Position numbers and translations under genes: made by a program
Shown: piece by piece, positions 24,171 through 35,572 of the stretch
Layout of the letters: each line of letters starts with the position of its first letter
Numbering within the stretch: position 1 is the first letter of the stretch
DNA from: Pseudorasbora parva
Lineage: Eukaryota; Chordata; Actinopteri; Cypriniformes; Gobionidae
DNA length: 64,000 nucleotides
Direction of reading: 5' to 3'
Assembly (NCBI RefSeq): GCF_024679245.1
Contig: NC_090176.1
Coordinates: 17,322,293 to 17,386,292, forward strand
Notes under the pieces: model-generated
What the model was told of the DNA's origin: nothing
What the model saw: only the letters and a program-made list of their open reading frames with translations
Database searches by the model: none

Positions 24171-24980
24171 ATAAGATCTTCTTTCACTGCTGCTGTTGAG
24201 AAAGGACAAAAACATATATACATATACACCATACAAAGACATGCTGCGGCGATCATGTAAAAGCTGCAAAAACAGACATATGCACACACTGATAAATAAA
24301 GCAGTGAAGCTGCACAAACATAAAACACAACACAAATCCCAAACAACGTCACCAAGACCTGTGTTCTGCTGATGTTTGGAAAAGCCATGTTAAGCGAATG
24401 ATTACTAGCTATGTATGCTTGGGTCAGCGTGACTAAGCTATGTCTAGTGTCCTGACTCTTAATGTATACTTGGACAAGGAAGCTTATTTAACTAGTGCCA
24501 AATCAGTTTATGCACACATAGTTGGTATAGGTACATTTTATTTAGATAAACCTAAAGGTACTCTACATCAACCAGGTATACATAGCTAGGCTTAGGCTTG
24601 CAGAGTTGTGGTTAAAAGCTTACCATCAGCAAAGACAGGATACTAGGTTGCAGGCTGATAGAGATAGTAAAAGAAAAATAAGTGGCAACCACAGCAAATC
24701 ACATTAGATTTTTTTGAAAGGGAAATAACAACCTATCAGAATGTGCGAGCATTACATTAATTTGTTGTTTAATATGGTGTGAAGCGTTACCAAGCTCCAA
24801 ACTCTAACCTCTAATGCATGCAAATAAAGTGTAGGAAGCACATCCTGATAGGTGGCATAAAACTTCTAGGTTACTAATGTTACATCAGAACGGCTGAAGA
24901 ATTAGGATCTGGTCTGAGAGCCTAACCACCTTTGAATGTAAACTAAACAAGGCAAAAAACATTGGCGTGCAACTTTGCAA
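24171..24980. other. No recognised feature
   Basis: Sequence between the composite zone and the DIRS remnant. No coding similarity or TIR recognised. Confidence 0.45.
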
Positions 24981-24983
24981 CAC

Positions 24984-25985
24984 ATGCCCCGCCCGCAAAG
25001 TGGGTATATAAGGAAGTGCGCATGCGATTGCTCTTCAGGTTTTGTGCTGAGGACCTGAGATGGTGTCCCAGCCATTCAGTCGTGGTACAGCAATTTTGAC
25101 AATGGGATTTAATGTCTCCGTTCCCTCCTCCTCCTTTCTCTCTCTATGCTGATTTGTTTTCATTGGTAGTACCCACCTCGCAGACACTTACCAGTCAAAT
25201 TAGGTGTCTAATAGATGACGTTGTGTGTGTAACTACCTGAGAAAACTTACTTTGAAAAAAGCTATTCAGTATGGAGTACCACAAGGCTATAAACTATAAA
25301 CTTTTATACCCAAACTATAAACTTTTGTCCAAGTAGCCTACATTTTATACCATGTTATGAAGCAGCTTTTCAACCACACATCATTATTTATGTATTACAA
25401 ACATTGAAATGAGTGGGCCAGGATGCGCCAGACATTGAGGTAGTTGCTCCGTCAGAGCATCAAAGGCTGCCTTTGCGACTTTCGTAAAGAAATGAAAAGA
25501 CAGGGACAGCCTGAAGGGGTGGACATGAAACTGATATGCCTGACCCTTGAACACAAAGCGTAGGAACAGGTCTTGAGGGAGAATCGAGACATGAAAGTAT
25601 GTGTCCTTCAGGCCGATTGCTACACACCAATCTCGGTGTTGGATGCATTCAAAAATGCGACTCTGCGTCAACATTTTGAACAGAAGCTTGTAAAGGCCCA
25701 ATTCAAAATTCACAGATCTAAGATCAGTCATAACCCACCACCTTTCTTGGGTACAATGAAGTAACCCTGCCTTCATATCAGCTGGAGAGACCAGCTCTAT
25801 TGTGTCCTTCGCCAGTAGGACACCAACACTTGTTCAGCACTCAATGATTGTAGAGCAGAGCAAACGCTCGGCTCCAAAGGAAAAACTTGAAGTGCCATCA
25901 CACACCCAGTTCCTTATATACCCGCTTTGTGAAAATGGGTGGAAAATCCTCTGAAGTGGGTATCAGACATCAAAAATACTACATG
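24984..25985 (-). mobile_element. DIRS-type retrotransposon remnant with inverted termini
   Basis: DIRS elements replicate by reverse transcription and integrate with a tyrosine recombinase. The - strand frame 25776-25384 carries RT blocks RDWCVAIGLKDTYFHVSILP and VHPFRLSLSFHFFTKVAKAA, typical of fish DIRS, with substitutions in the first Asp region (IGLKD for IDLKD). GGGTATATAAGGAA occurs facing inward at both edges (25001 on +, about 25924 on -), consistent with DIRS inverted terminal repeats and their TATA promoter. Most of gag, RNase H and recombinase are deleted. Confidence 0.75.
25384..25776 (-). pseudogene. DIRS reverse transcriptase fragment
   Basis: A 130-codon open frame covering the fingers/palm part of a DIRS reverse transcriptase, ending before the YLDD catalytic box. 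It is bounded on both sides by terminal-repeat-like sequence, so it is an internally deleted copy. Confidence 0.75.
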
Positions 25986-26560
25986 TACTTTTGAGGGGTT
26001 TCCAGGGACAGATATAGGAACTACTGATATTTAGCAACTGCTATCAACAAAAACTATGAAATGATGCATGTGTAAATAGAATATGTCGTTGTCCATGCTT
26101 TGTAATATTTGGACACTGCTCACAAGATGCAGGCCAAATTTTGAAATAATCAGTATTAGCTGTTGAAACTTGATTGGCTGCTGACGGTCATGTTTGCAGA
26201 TTTGTCTGAATTATATTTATGGAATAGGTTAGCATTTCTACCAAAGAAAGTACTATATTTCCATGATTAAATAATTATGTACAGCTCATTGTGTTCTGTT
26301 TTTTTGAATTCCACTTCTCTTCACATCAACTGTTGTCAAAGAGAGAACTCAAAGGAAAAAAAGCACTACATTAATACAGACTAAAGTCCAAAGCCAAAAA
26401 CTGTCTGCAGTAACAGTTAACCCAACTCTAAACCACGCTTCGACCCCCCCACCCCTTTTAACAGACATCTGTTGATATAGGATATCCCGCTCTGTATCTT
26501 GTGTTGACATTCACTCGCACTATATTAAAAAGCATGACATATGTCTAGACGTGGTGTGCA
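25986..26560. other. No recognised feature
   Basis: Unassigned intergenic sequence between the DIRS remnant and the hAT at 26567. A C-rich tract lies near 26443-26455. Confidence 0.4.
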
Positions 26561-26641
26561 ACCAACACTGTTGGGGAAAGTTAATTTTAAAAGTAATGCA
26601 TTACAATATTGAGTTACTCCCAAAGAAAGTAACTAATTGCG

Positions 26642-26986
26642 TTACTTAGTTACTTTGTAGTGCAGTAGAAGCAGCTTCTCAAAATGCTGGTTTGTGTGAC
26701 GGTTTCTTTTTGGGGTGAGGATGTGACATCCGATACTTAACAGTCTCTCAACCAGCACACTGGAAGGTGTTGCTGTATTGGCTTTTAAGAAGATCTTCAA
26801 AATCCTGGGGAAATCATGTAAATTTCCCATGTAAGCTGATTTCAGGTATTCGCAAAACTCCATTATCCACAGTAATTGCTTGTTTGTCATGTTGATTCTT
26901 CCCCTCAGGAAATGTGAAGTCATCTTCATGGTCTCTGCTTCCAGGAGATTACAGTGGCTCTTTCTGTGGTATCTCAATGGTGACAC
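26642..26986 (-). pseudogene. hAT transposase C-terminal region
   Basis: The frame contains FPRILKIFLKANTATPSSVL, VERLLSIGCHILTPKRNR and HFEKLLLLHYK, the conserved hAT dimerisation (hATC) signature, and ends in a natural-looking stop. As part of the broken element it cannot give a full protein. Confidence 0.85.
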
Positions 26987-27344
26987 TGTGCTGCCAGAAT
27001 CATCTTGATGTTGTCTTTTCTTGTTTTAATCCTCAGCCACCGCAGCTTGAAATTTGGTAGGGTTATTGCAGCAAGCAAAGCTTCATCACTGTCAAGGATG
27101 GAGTTAAACTGTGTCTTGATATCCTGCAAGAGATAGACATGCATTCATACCAGAATTATTACATTTATTTCAGAAAAAAAAAAGTAAATAAAATTAAACG
27201 TAAAGGGATAGTGTAACAGTTCTTTGTTCAGGGAAGAAGGAAGTGGGATCTGGCGAACATTTAAAAGACTTAAATTAATAAAATAAACAAACTAAAAGTC
27301 ATGCGTGCAGCCCCTCACTGACGAGTCAAAAAATCATTCCCTTA

Positions 27345-27605
27345 CCAGGTGTCATGAACTGGCCTTTTTTTCTTTTTTTATACTGTTGTTTGTGGTCAAC
27401 TTATGACGTTCGTGTGGTTTTTACATTCAAAAACATCATAACTAATAAGTAATAGGCTATTTTGTACACTGGTTTTGAGGCTCTCTCCTGAACGCTGGGT
27501 TTTGATTGGCGTGCAGCACTGGAGACTTGGAAGTAAACGCCCACGGCTAGGATTGGTTAGGATTTGCATAATGAGCTTCAGCTCCGCTGTCATATCTATA
27601 TCAGT
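27345..27605. mobile_element. MITE fragment of the AGGTGTCATGAACT family
   Basis: Starts CAGGTGTCATGAACTGG, the same terminal motif as the foldback MITE at 13255-13845. The other end is not visible. It sits inside the hAT. Confidence 0.5.
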
Positions 27606-28439
27606 TTATTTTACATGAGGGAGAGATTATTTTGAAAGCGGCAACTGCAACTTGTCTTTATCAAACAAACACAATGATTTATTTCTCATCCACCCTCGGT
27701 TGTCTTACATGGCCCGCACCCGCACGATCGGTCGATAAGTGCGAACCACGCACTCACACACACACACACATGTGCGCACCCAGATCAAGAAAAAAAATCT
27801 GCCAACGGGCGTACGTTTTGGTCTGATATAGCCCCGGAACTACAATTAAAAATACGTACCCACAGATACCCCCACATTTCTGCCACTGACTTAGAAAAAT
27901 TTAGAAAAATTCAGCCCATAGGATCATAAATACATTTTAAACTATTTGCACTAAAGTTCAAAAGTTTGGACCTAAGATAGTTGTTTTTTAGCTCCATTTA
28001 TTTATCACCATTTTATTTATATATTTTAATTTTAACACATCGTATTCTTATTTCTTATGCTTATGTTATCACTATTTTAATTCATTTCTATGTAAAGCAC
28101 TTTGAATTGCCATTGTGTATGAAATGTGCTATATAAATAAACTTGCTTCGCCTTGCCTGGCCTTGCATTAAACTCGCTTCATAATTGATTAACTACACAG
28201 TAACTGAAGCAAATTAAAACACTTAAGTGATTTGAACTAAATAATGATTGATTACTATTTTTTTTTCAGAGCTGCTTTACAACAAAAATGTATTCTGTTT
28301 GCATCATTGAATTATTATTTTCCTGTTATCACTGTAAAGCTGCTTTGTATTTTGTAAAGTGCTACAGAAATAAAGGTGGCTTGACATAAAATAAAACTAC
28401 AATAATAATAATAATACTAATAATAAGACAATATTGAAC

Positions 28440-28700
28440 AGACTTACCTGAACTATGAGGTCTGGGGTCAGCCATCATATGAAAGAGGTCCTCTTTTGTG
28501 CCAAGATTTTGGCCATCAGGATTTCAAGGGTAGGTTGAAGGGTGTTATAGAAACAGTCATCTTCACCTTGAAGTATATCCAATGCCGTACAGAAAGGCTT
28601 CAGCACCTTGCAACATTCTTTGAGGAACTGATACTCTCTCCATAATGTATCTGAGATCCAGGCGAGTGCAAAGTTGATTGAGGCCCACTAAGTGACTCGG
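28440..28700 (-). pseudogene. hAT transposase middle region, degraded
   Basis: In - orientation, in shifting frames, it reads EFLKECCKVLKPFCTALDIL-like sequence followed by QPTLEILMAKI, the region before the C-terminal domain in fish hAT transposases. Several frame changes and stops. Confidence 0.6.
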
Positions 28701-28751
28701 CTAAACACATCATAAAAACGATTTCCACCTTGTAGTTTAATGGAATTGTAG

Positions 28752-28963
28752 TTTCAGTTCACCACCAGGTAAAACAATTAGTTTGACTGAACTGAACAAA
28801 TTGGCTGCTTATTTTATTGTTGAGGAGATGCAGCCGCTGTCCACTGTGGAGGCAACGACAATTCACAATATCATCAGCAAAATCTCTGTGACAAAAAAGC
28901 TGGGGGGCCGTGCATGGAAAAACCTTCTATGGACTGCTTAGGATGAAACATTTCGGGAATTAC
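28752..28963 (+). repeat. Inverted copy of the hAT N-terminal exon
   Basis: The 212 bp here are the reverse complement of 30460-30671, with one difference seen (C/T near 28954). It contains the coding stretch LNKLAAYFIVEEMQPLSTVE in + orientation, opposite to the rest of the transposase. Confidence 0.9.
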
Positions 28964-29023
28964 ACACACACACTTCCTTAAATTCGGACGTGCGAGCCCA
29001 ACTTTGTTCGTCGGATAATATAG

Positions 29024-29145
29024 TCATGTCCGAAGCAGCACAGACAAATAAGAAAGAAAAGGTTTTGTTGGAGGAAAGCAATAAGAGGAAACGAAAAAGT
29101 GATGGGATTAAAGGCAGGACGAGGATCAACATGTGACCAGCGTTT
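29024..29145 (+). pseudogene. Fragment of a repetitive fish ORF (RTRINxxPAF motif)
   Basis: Starts with an ATG at 29024 and reads MSEAAQTNKKEKVLLEE, then KRKRKSDGIKGRTRINM, a TGA, then PAFAHRRELKE. The motif RTRxNxGxAFxRWRELK is common at the start of multi-copy fish proteins of transposon origin; here a Gly codon seems mutated to the TGA. Function unknown. Confidence 0.5.
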
Positions 29146-29439
29146 GCTCATCGGCGTGAGCTGAAGGAGACGTGCCCGACCGATGCTGTCCTGCTTGTTA
29201 CGGTGAGCTACCACTCAAACATTGAACTGAAGTATCATATAGATTCTGTAAAACGGTAACCAATAGACTACTATAATGACGCTGGCTTGTAAACGTTAGC
29301 ATTGTGATTATTCGGCGTTTGAAAAAAATAAAACCCATGAAATTATATTCATATGACATGCTGAAACATGCCACTGACTGTAACTTTACCTGAGATGAAG
29401 ACATTTCACACGCGACGCTAGAAGAACTCTGAACTCCTC

Positions 29440-29612
29440 CTGCAGTGTTCAGGGGAACTGTTAGTGCTGCACCAACCCGCGGCGCCACTTTTATTAAGTT
29501 ATTTGGCCCGCACCGCACCACTGTATATATTTTTACAACCCGCCCCGCACCCGCGACCATTAAATAGACATACGGGGTCCGCGGGTTATGAGACGACCCA
29601 CGCATCCCTAGT
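29440..29612. mobile_element. hAT-like terminal fragment (ACGCATCCCTA end)
   Basis: GC-rich block with CCCGCACCGCACCAC and ending GAGACGACCCACGCATCCCTA (positions to 29610). In complement this is a TAGGGATGCG terminus, a hAT-style end. A partner terminus was not identified. Confidence 0.4.
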
Positions 29613-29758
29613 TCAGGGCTATCAGGGCTGTCATGTCAACAAATGCACGCGCGATGGCATCCCCTGTTGTAGGATGACAGATCTTACGACAGTAGTTGAG
29701 GACATTATTTTTTCCAAACTGTAGGGGGACCCCGAGAGCAAAAGTAGCCAAGTGCTGC

Positions 29759-30066
29759 TTTAAGTGAACTAACAACAATCTTCACATAAACCCATAATAA
29801 TAAATGTAATTTACCTGTAGCCTTCATATAATCAATATAGGTTACAGAAATTGAGTCATCAAAGACTTTACAGTCTGCACTGCATAAATCATGAATTAAA
29901 TACAGATTAATCCTTATTAAAGCTAACGTTTTCTCTGTTACCTTTATTCTTTGATTTACAATGACAGACATCACAGCAACTGGTTTATTAGGCTGCTGTG
30001 ACTTTAAAATCTGCCGTTGCCGAATATGATGCGGATCTGATGCGCTGTCACGTGCATCTCATTTTC
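29759..30066. repeat. 308-bp direct repeat, copy A
   Basis: Matches 32582-32889 base for base except three positions, each a CpG in this copy and TpG/CpA in the other. Unknown class; it holds a - strand open frame (MMSVIVNQRIKVTEK) without similarity. Confidence 0.9.
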
Positions 30067-30481
30067 CAGAAACATTCTTTTTTGCCGTCAAAAATGTATC
30101 TACGTCGTTCGTGCATAAGTCTAAGGGTGAGGGATGCACACCAGTGATGTGATACCTTTCACTGGTCTCAATGTCATCTCATAAAACTTAATGCAAGTCC
30201 GTAAAGATGAACTCATTATTCTCTGCTTTATTGTCATCATCAGCTTGAAACATTCTGAATTCTAACGTTAAAACTACGTTAAGGTTACTTGCTTAAAAAG
30301 TTATGGTTTGTGCCATTGTCAGTGACAGTTATCTTACCACAAAGAGCAAATGAGCTGTGAATCTCCACTGCGATGACATTGTACATGTGTCTCCCATGAA
30401 ATCACCTGCAAGGGACTGCAGCTTGGCGATGCAGCGTAGCAGGATCGATCCAGTGTACAGTAATTCCCAAAATGTTTCATC

Positions 30482-30733
30482 CTAAGCAGTCCATAGAAGG
30501 TTTTTCCATGCACGGCCCCCCAGCTTTTTTGTCACAGAGATTTTGCTGATGATATTGTGAATTGTCGTTGCCTCCACAGTGGACAGCGGCTGCATCTCCT
30601 CAACAATAAAATAAGCAGCCAATTTGTTCAGTTCAGTCAAACTAATTGTTTTACCTGGTGGTGAACTGAAATCAAGCTTTTGTTGTTTAGCTTGAGGCGG
30701 GGTGCAGGTAATATTCGTCTCTCTCTCTTCCAA
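30482..30733 (-). pseudogene. hAT transposase N-terminal frame
   Basis: The frame begins MEERETNITCTPPQAKQQKL and continues through LNKLAAYFIVEEMQPLSTVE, a conserved segment that follows the BED zinc finger in this hAT family. It ends after 83 codons; the zinc-finger part is not seen upstream. The same exon is duplicated in inverted orientation at 28752-28963. Confidence 0.75.
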
Positions 30734-31077
30734 CTCTGTAGTGCTCTGCTTTGCATGCAGTTTGCATGTGTTTTTTTTTTTCTTGTTTTTTTTTTTTTTT
30801 TAAAGCAGTTGACAAAGTTTTTTACCTACACATAATCTACACTTAATGATTATCCCCTTCTCCTTTTCTGTGACAATTTTACAATAATGAGTGAGTGTGT
30901 GATTCTACAACTATGTTTGTTTTAATGCAGTTTTTAATGCAAATTAATTTAACTTAACTTTTTTAAGGAACTAACTAAAATAATAATGTGTAGATAAAAA
31001 AAAAAAATTATTACGTAACGCGCGTTACTTCTAACGTGTCTAACATTAATTATCCCTATTGCCTCAGTGGTGTATGT

Positions 31078-31310
31078 CTTCAGGCGGATTGCAGCAACCG
31101 CCATTACGATTGTTTTTGATTTGGTCTTAGTGACTTAGGAGTCCTCTTGACTACTCCTAGCGTTTCATGGATTTAGGAGCTAGTTTTAGTGCTAAAATGC
31201 TTTGTGAAATACTCTTACAGCAAAAATGTAGAAGTCCTAAAATTAGCACTGACAAGCCAATTATTTTTAAGAGTTTCTCCTAAATTGGCAAGTTAGGCGT
31301 TACTTTTAAC
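31078..31310. other. Possible MITE remnant
   Basis: The blocks GACTTAGGAGTCCTC, ACTCCTAGCG and TCCTAAATTGGCAAG occur around internal palindromes such as AGGAGCTAGTTTTAGTGCT. I could not define termini. Confidence 0.25.
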
Positions 31311-31312
31311 CT

Positions 31313-31480
31313 TACAGTGTAAAAACTGCTGGGTTGCTTTAACCCAAATGTGGGTCATATATGGACAAACCTAACCTTTGGGTAAAAAATACAATGTAAA
31401 AATGTTACCCAACGGTTGGGTTTGTCCATTTTTGACCCAAATTTGGGTAAGAATTATCCAGCAATTTTTAGCGTGTAAAC
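31313..31480. mobile_element. Small MITE (ACAGTGTAAAAACTGCTGGG)
   Basis: Left end ACAGTGTAAAAACTGCTGGG pairs with the right end CCAGCAATTTTTAGCGTGTA; internal ACCCAAATGTGGGT and ACCCAAATTTGGGT palindromes. A widespread fish MITE type. Confidence 0.7.
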
Positions 31481-31782
31481 TGTTTTGTGAATATGGCCCC
31501 AGGCCTGTAAAATGGGAAACTGAGCCATGCATATTGTTTTGCTCTATGTTTCTATTTCCCTGCACTGCAAGTCCTTGGGATTTGGGAGCCCTTAAAAACT
31601 TTGTTCCAATCAGTTTTATTCTTCTCTGTAGACAAAGAAACATCCGGTGATTTGGGACTTTGAGTTTGTCCACTGGCCCAGTCATTTCTGTCACTGACTT
31701 AGATGTCTTCATTTGGCTGTAAGAAAAGTTTAGACAAATTTATCCCATGTGATCATAAATAAATTATAATCTATTTACATTA

Positions 31783-32270
31783 CAGTTCAAAAGTTTGGTT
31801 TGAAACAGTTCATTTGTTTTGAAATAAGTTAAAACGTTTTCAGCCACAATCCAATTAAATTGATCAGAATTAAATGTAAAGACATTTATAATGTTTCAAC
31901 GTTTTTATTTCCAATAAATGCTGTTTTTTTTTTTTTTTACCTTTTCATTTAAAGGATCTGTAAAGAAATCACAGAATCCACTCAACTGTTTTATACATTG
32001 ATGATAAAGATGTATTTATTGAGTATCAAATCATCATATTAGAATTATTTCTGAAGGGTCAGGTGACACTAAAGACTGGAGCAATGATGCTGAAAATTCA
32101 GCTTTGTCATCACAGGAGTACATTAAAATATATTCAAATTGTTATAATAAATGTATTATTTCACAATATAACTGATTTTACTGCATTTTTGATCAAATAA
32201 ATGCAGCCTTGGTGAGCATAACAGACTTCTTCCAAAAACATCTCAGCAACCCCAAACTTTTGAACAGTGT
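31783..32270. mobile_element. Tc1/mariner-type MITE (CAGTTCAAAAGTTTGG)
   Basis: Termini CAGTTCAAAAGTTTGG and, in complement, CACTGTTCAAAAGTTTGGGG beside TA on both sides suggest a TA-target element. The interior (GATCAAATAAATGCAGCC, TTCTGAAGGGTCAGGTGACA) is a very common cyprinid repeat. A diverged partial copy is at about 27880-27990. Confidence 0.7.
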
Positions 32271-32581
32271 ATACATACTAGTGCTGTCAATCAATTAATT
32301 AACAAACAATTAACTAATTAATCACATATTAATAACAATTAATTATGATTAAAAACATCAGTTTTTAATATTTTATATTGTAATAATTTCACAGTTACTC
32401 TCCAAATTAATGTAGAAACAACTTATATACAGTATATTTCAAATATTTGTTCTAATGGCATCTTTTATAAATAAAGGCCACAGGTCTAATACTGCTACCT
32501 ATGTCTCTATGAATTATTATTTTTTTAGGTTGAAAGCTATTAATTTCAACATGGATTTGACTTTTAAAAAAATACTTTTAA

Positions 32582-32889
32582 TTTAAGTGAACTAACAACA
32601 ATCTTCACATAAACCCATAATAATAAATGTAATTTACCTGTAGCCTTCATATAATCAATATAGGTTACAGAAATTGAGTCATCAAAGACTTTACAGTCTG
32701 CACTGCATAAATCATGAATTAAATACAGATTAATCCTTATTAAAGCTAACATTTTCTCTGTTACCTTTATTCTTTGATTTACAATGACAGACATCACAGC
32801 AACTGGTTTATTAGGCTGCTGTGACTTTAAAATCTGCTGTTGCCGAATATGATGCAGATCTGATGCGCTGTCACGTGCATCTCATTTTC
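32582..32889. repeat. 308-bp direct repeat, copy B
   Basis: Second copy of the sequence at 29759-30066, same orientation, 2.8 kb away, with three CpG-to-TpG/CpA changes. Confidence 0.9.
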
Positions 32890-32909
32890 TCACAACTCTT
32901 TAAGTTAAT

Positions 32910-33521
32910 TTAAAGGTCCCGTTCTTCGCGATCCCATCTTTCAAACTTTAGTTAGTGTGAAATGTTGCTGTTAGAGCATAAATAATACCTGTAAAATTAT
33001 AAAGCTCAAAGTTCAATGCCAAGCGAGATATTTTATTTAACAGAAGTTCACTTTCAAAGCCTACAGCGAACGGCCGGTTTGGACTCCAGCGGGAAGTGCA
33101 GGGATGTAATGACGTCACTAGAACCGTTTGTTGACTAACCCTCCGCCCACAAGAATATGCAAAATAGGGGGCGTGGTCTTGTTGCTCTCCCAAGTGGAGA
33201 AGAGCACACATTCAGCACGCGCATCTCCCCGTTATGGTAAGAGGCGGGACCTTTCTGGGCAAAGAGCGCTAAGCTGCTGTCCAATCACAACACGGGAAGC
33301 GCTGGCCCAATCAGAACTCGTTACGTGTTTCTGAAGGAGGGACTTCATAGAACAAGGAAATCATCAGGCCGTTTTTAGGACATAGGAAACAGCGCTGTAC
33401 AGATAAATAAATTGTGTGAAAAATACTGTGTTTTTTTACACGCGAAACATGAACTCATGTTATATTGCACACTGTAAACATAATCAAAGCTAGGAAAACA
33501 CGCGAAGAACGGGACCTTTAA
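32910..33521. mobile_element. TTAA-target MITE, 604 bp
   Basis: TTAA at 32910-32913 and 33518-33521 flank AGGTCCCGTTCTTCGCG and its exact complement CGCGAAGAACGGGACCT. Non-coding; GC-rich core with a CCAATCACAAC-type box. Confidence 0.85.
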
Positions 33522-33804
33522 GATGTAATTTAATGCATTCAATACTCAAAAAATTGGCGTTTTTGCATAATTCTGTATAATTCAAGCGTGAAAAAGAACT
33601 TGATTCTGCCACGTTCTCTTTTGTCTTGTCACACTTGAATGGTTTAAAAGCATTTGCATTAATAACAGGGTGATCATATAACGGTCATATGATCATAACA
33701 CTTAATCATAAGGCTAGCCAAAGGATGACAGAAAAAACAGAGGCTGAATTAATTGCGTTACATATAATTTTAACACGTTAAACTAAAAAACAGTTATTGT
33801 ATCC

Positions 33805-34747
33805 TTAAAGGGATCCCCTGGTGTTGAGACTTGTATGGCTTAATATGACATAAATGATGTCTCTTACTGAATTATGTAGTAGAAAACCCATGAAAGATCT
33901 ACGTTATTTTAAAAAATCGATTTTATATTTGGACCATGGGCGGCGCCATCTTGTTTGCGTTCTAGGTTGATGACGTAGATTGGTTGCACTCCTCAATCAG
34001 CTGGCGTTACCCGTAGCTATTTTTACCACAACGCAACTCGAAAATTGTTTCAGAGTTAAACAAAACCAATGAATTGCTTTGTAATTGTACTTAAAACACA
34101 CTCAAACATACATGTGCAAACAAACTTACCTACACAAGTCACAAACAGATCGGCGGCCGGGCACACACACCTGACAGACTGCGCGGTCTCAATCGAGATT
34201 TTGGGCTGCTCAGTCTCCACGACAGGGGCTGAATCCGAAATCGACCCCCTATACCTTGAAATAGGGCATTATTTGAAGGGACGGCCATTTGTAGTGTTGT
34301 CCGACACCATAGGGACATGTTCGAGTGCATTCATTCAGTCTCACGTTCACCGCAATAACGAGTGTACAGCCGATTTACACACAACAGCTGTCCGACTTCA
34401 CGCACTCGATCGTCTTCATTCACTCCTTCAAGTTGTATTAGTGAACAAAAGTAGCGAAAGTAATTTGTGTCTTAAAAGTGAAAGTTTAAAGATTGAGGTT
34501 AATTCACTGAGCGTGCTCAAACTTTAATGCACAAACCAATCCCATGCATCATCACCAAAACATCCTGCCTCTCTTCCTCACGTTAACTTATCCCATCATC
34601 CTACCTAGATATTTCCCTCTGCTGGATACATTAGGCATTACAGTTAATCTACTGCATATCAACAGTCTATCTATGATATCAACACAGGGAATAGTGATGT
34701 ATGCGCGCACGCAGTGCGTGTGTGTTCGCGCCGATCTGTTCGCGCCT

Positions 34748-34787
<40 letters not shown>

Positions 34788-35436
34788 CGCGCCGATCTGT
34801 TGGGGTGTGTGTGAGTCTGTGTGAGCGAGAGAGTTTGTGTCCACATGTTTGGGTGCGTGAAGTCGGACAGCTGTTGTAAATCGGCTGTACACTGCGGTGC
34901 AACGTGAGACTGAATGACTGCACTCGAACATGTCCACTATGATGTCGGACAACACTACAAATGGCCGTCCCTTCAAATAATGCCCTATTTCAGGGTATAG
35001 GGGGTCGATTTCGGATTCAGCCCCTGTCATGGAGACTGAGCAGCCCAACATCTCGATTGAGACAACGCAGTCTGTCAGGTGTGTTTTCCCGGCCGCCGAT
35101 CTGTTTGTGTAGGTGAGTTTGTTTGCACATGTATGTTTGAGTGTGTTTTAAGTACAATTACAAAGCAATTTATTGGTTTTGTTTAACTCTGAAACAATTT
35201 TCGAGTTGCGTTTTGGTAAAAATAGCTACGGGTAACGCCAGCTGATTGAGGAGTTCAACCAATCTACGTCATCAACCTAGAACTCAAACAAAATGGCGCC
35301 GCCCATGGTCCAAATATAAAATCGATTTTTTAAATAACGTAGATCTTTCATGGGTTTTCTACTACATAATTCAGTAAGAGACATCATTTATGTTATATTA
35401 AGCCATACAAGTCTCAACACCAGGGGATCCCTTTAA
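33805..35436. mobile_element. Giant foldback element with TTAA target duplication
   Basis: TTAA at 33805-33808 and 35433-35436 flank AGGGATCCCCTGGTGTTGAG and its complement. The left arm (33809-34404) and right arm (34853-35432) are inverted copies over nearly 600 bp with few differences, shown by the paired blocks ACATAAATGATGTCTCTTAC, GACCATGGGCGGCGCCAT, CCCCTATACC and CAGCTGTCCGACTTCACGCA. The 450-bp loop holds a (GT)n tract. No transposase; mirrored open frames in the arms are by-products. Confidence 0.9.
34750..34787. repeat. (GT)n microsatellite in the foldback loop
   Basis: About 19 GT units flanked by duplicated TTCGCGCCGATCTGTT blocks (34725 and 34786). Confidence 0.9.
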
Positions 35437-35572
35437 CTCACTAACTTTGACAGCACTAATATATATATAATATCAAAAATTACATACAACATGGAACAAC
35501 AAAAACGCAACTGTACCTCATCACCGGAACGTAATACTGGAATCCATTTTCTGAAAAAATAAAATGTATATA

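Larger units (their letters stand above)
26567..31071 (-). mobile_element. Broken autonomous-type hAT with nested repeats
   Basis: The low end starts CACTGTTGGGGAAAGTTA followed by AAAAGTAATGCATTAC; the high end, in complement, has AGAAGTAACGCGCGTTACG, matching a widespread fish hAT family. Transposase pieces lie on the - strand in order: N-terminal frame 30733-30482, a middle portion at about 28700-28440, and the C-terminal dimerisation region 26986-26642. Stops, frameshifts and nested repeats (27345-27605, 28752-28963, 29020-29145, 29440-29610, 29759-30066) break it. No clean 8-bp duplication was found. Confidence 0.65.
32279..35458. mobile_element. hAT-type carrier with three inserted repeats
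   Basis: Termini TAGTGCTGTCAATCAATTAA and, in complement, TAGTGCTGTCAAAGTTAGTG. The same terminal family is at 42816-43074. Inside are the 308-bp repeat (32582-32889), a TTAA MITE (32914-33517) and a giant foldback (33809-35432). Flanking bases show only a poor duplication, so the borders are approximate. Confidence 0.65.

Noticed and set aside
34069..34527. 152-codon frame in the foldback arm
   Set aside because: A related frame appears inverted in the other arm (35051-34671), and neither has a recognisable motif; a by-product of the foldback.
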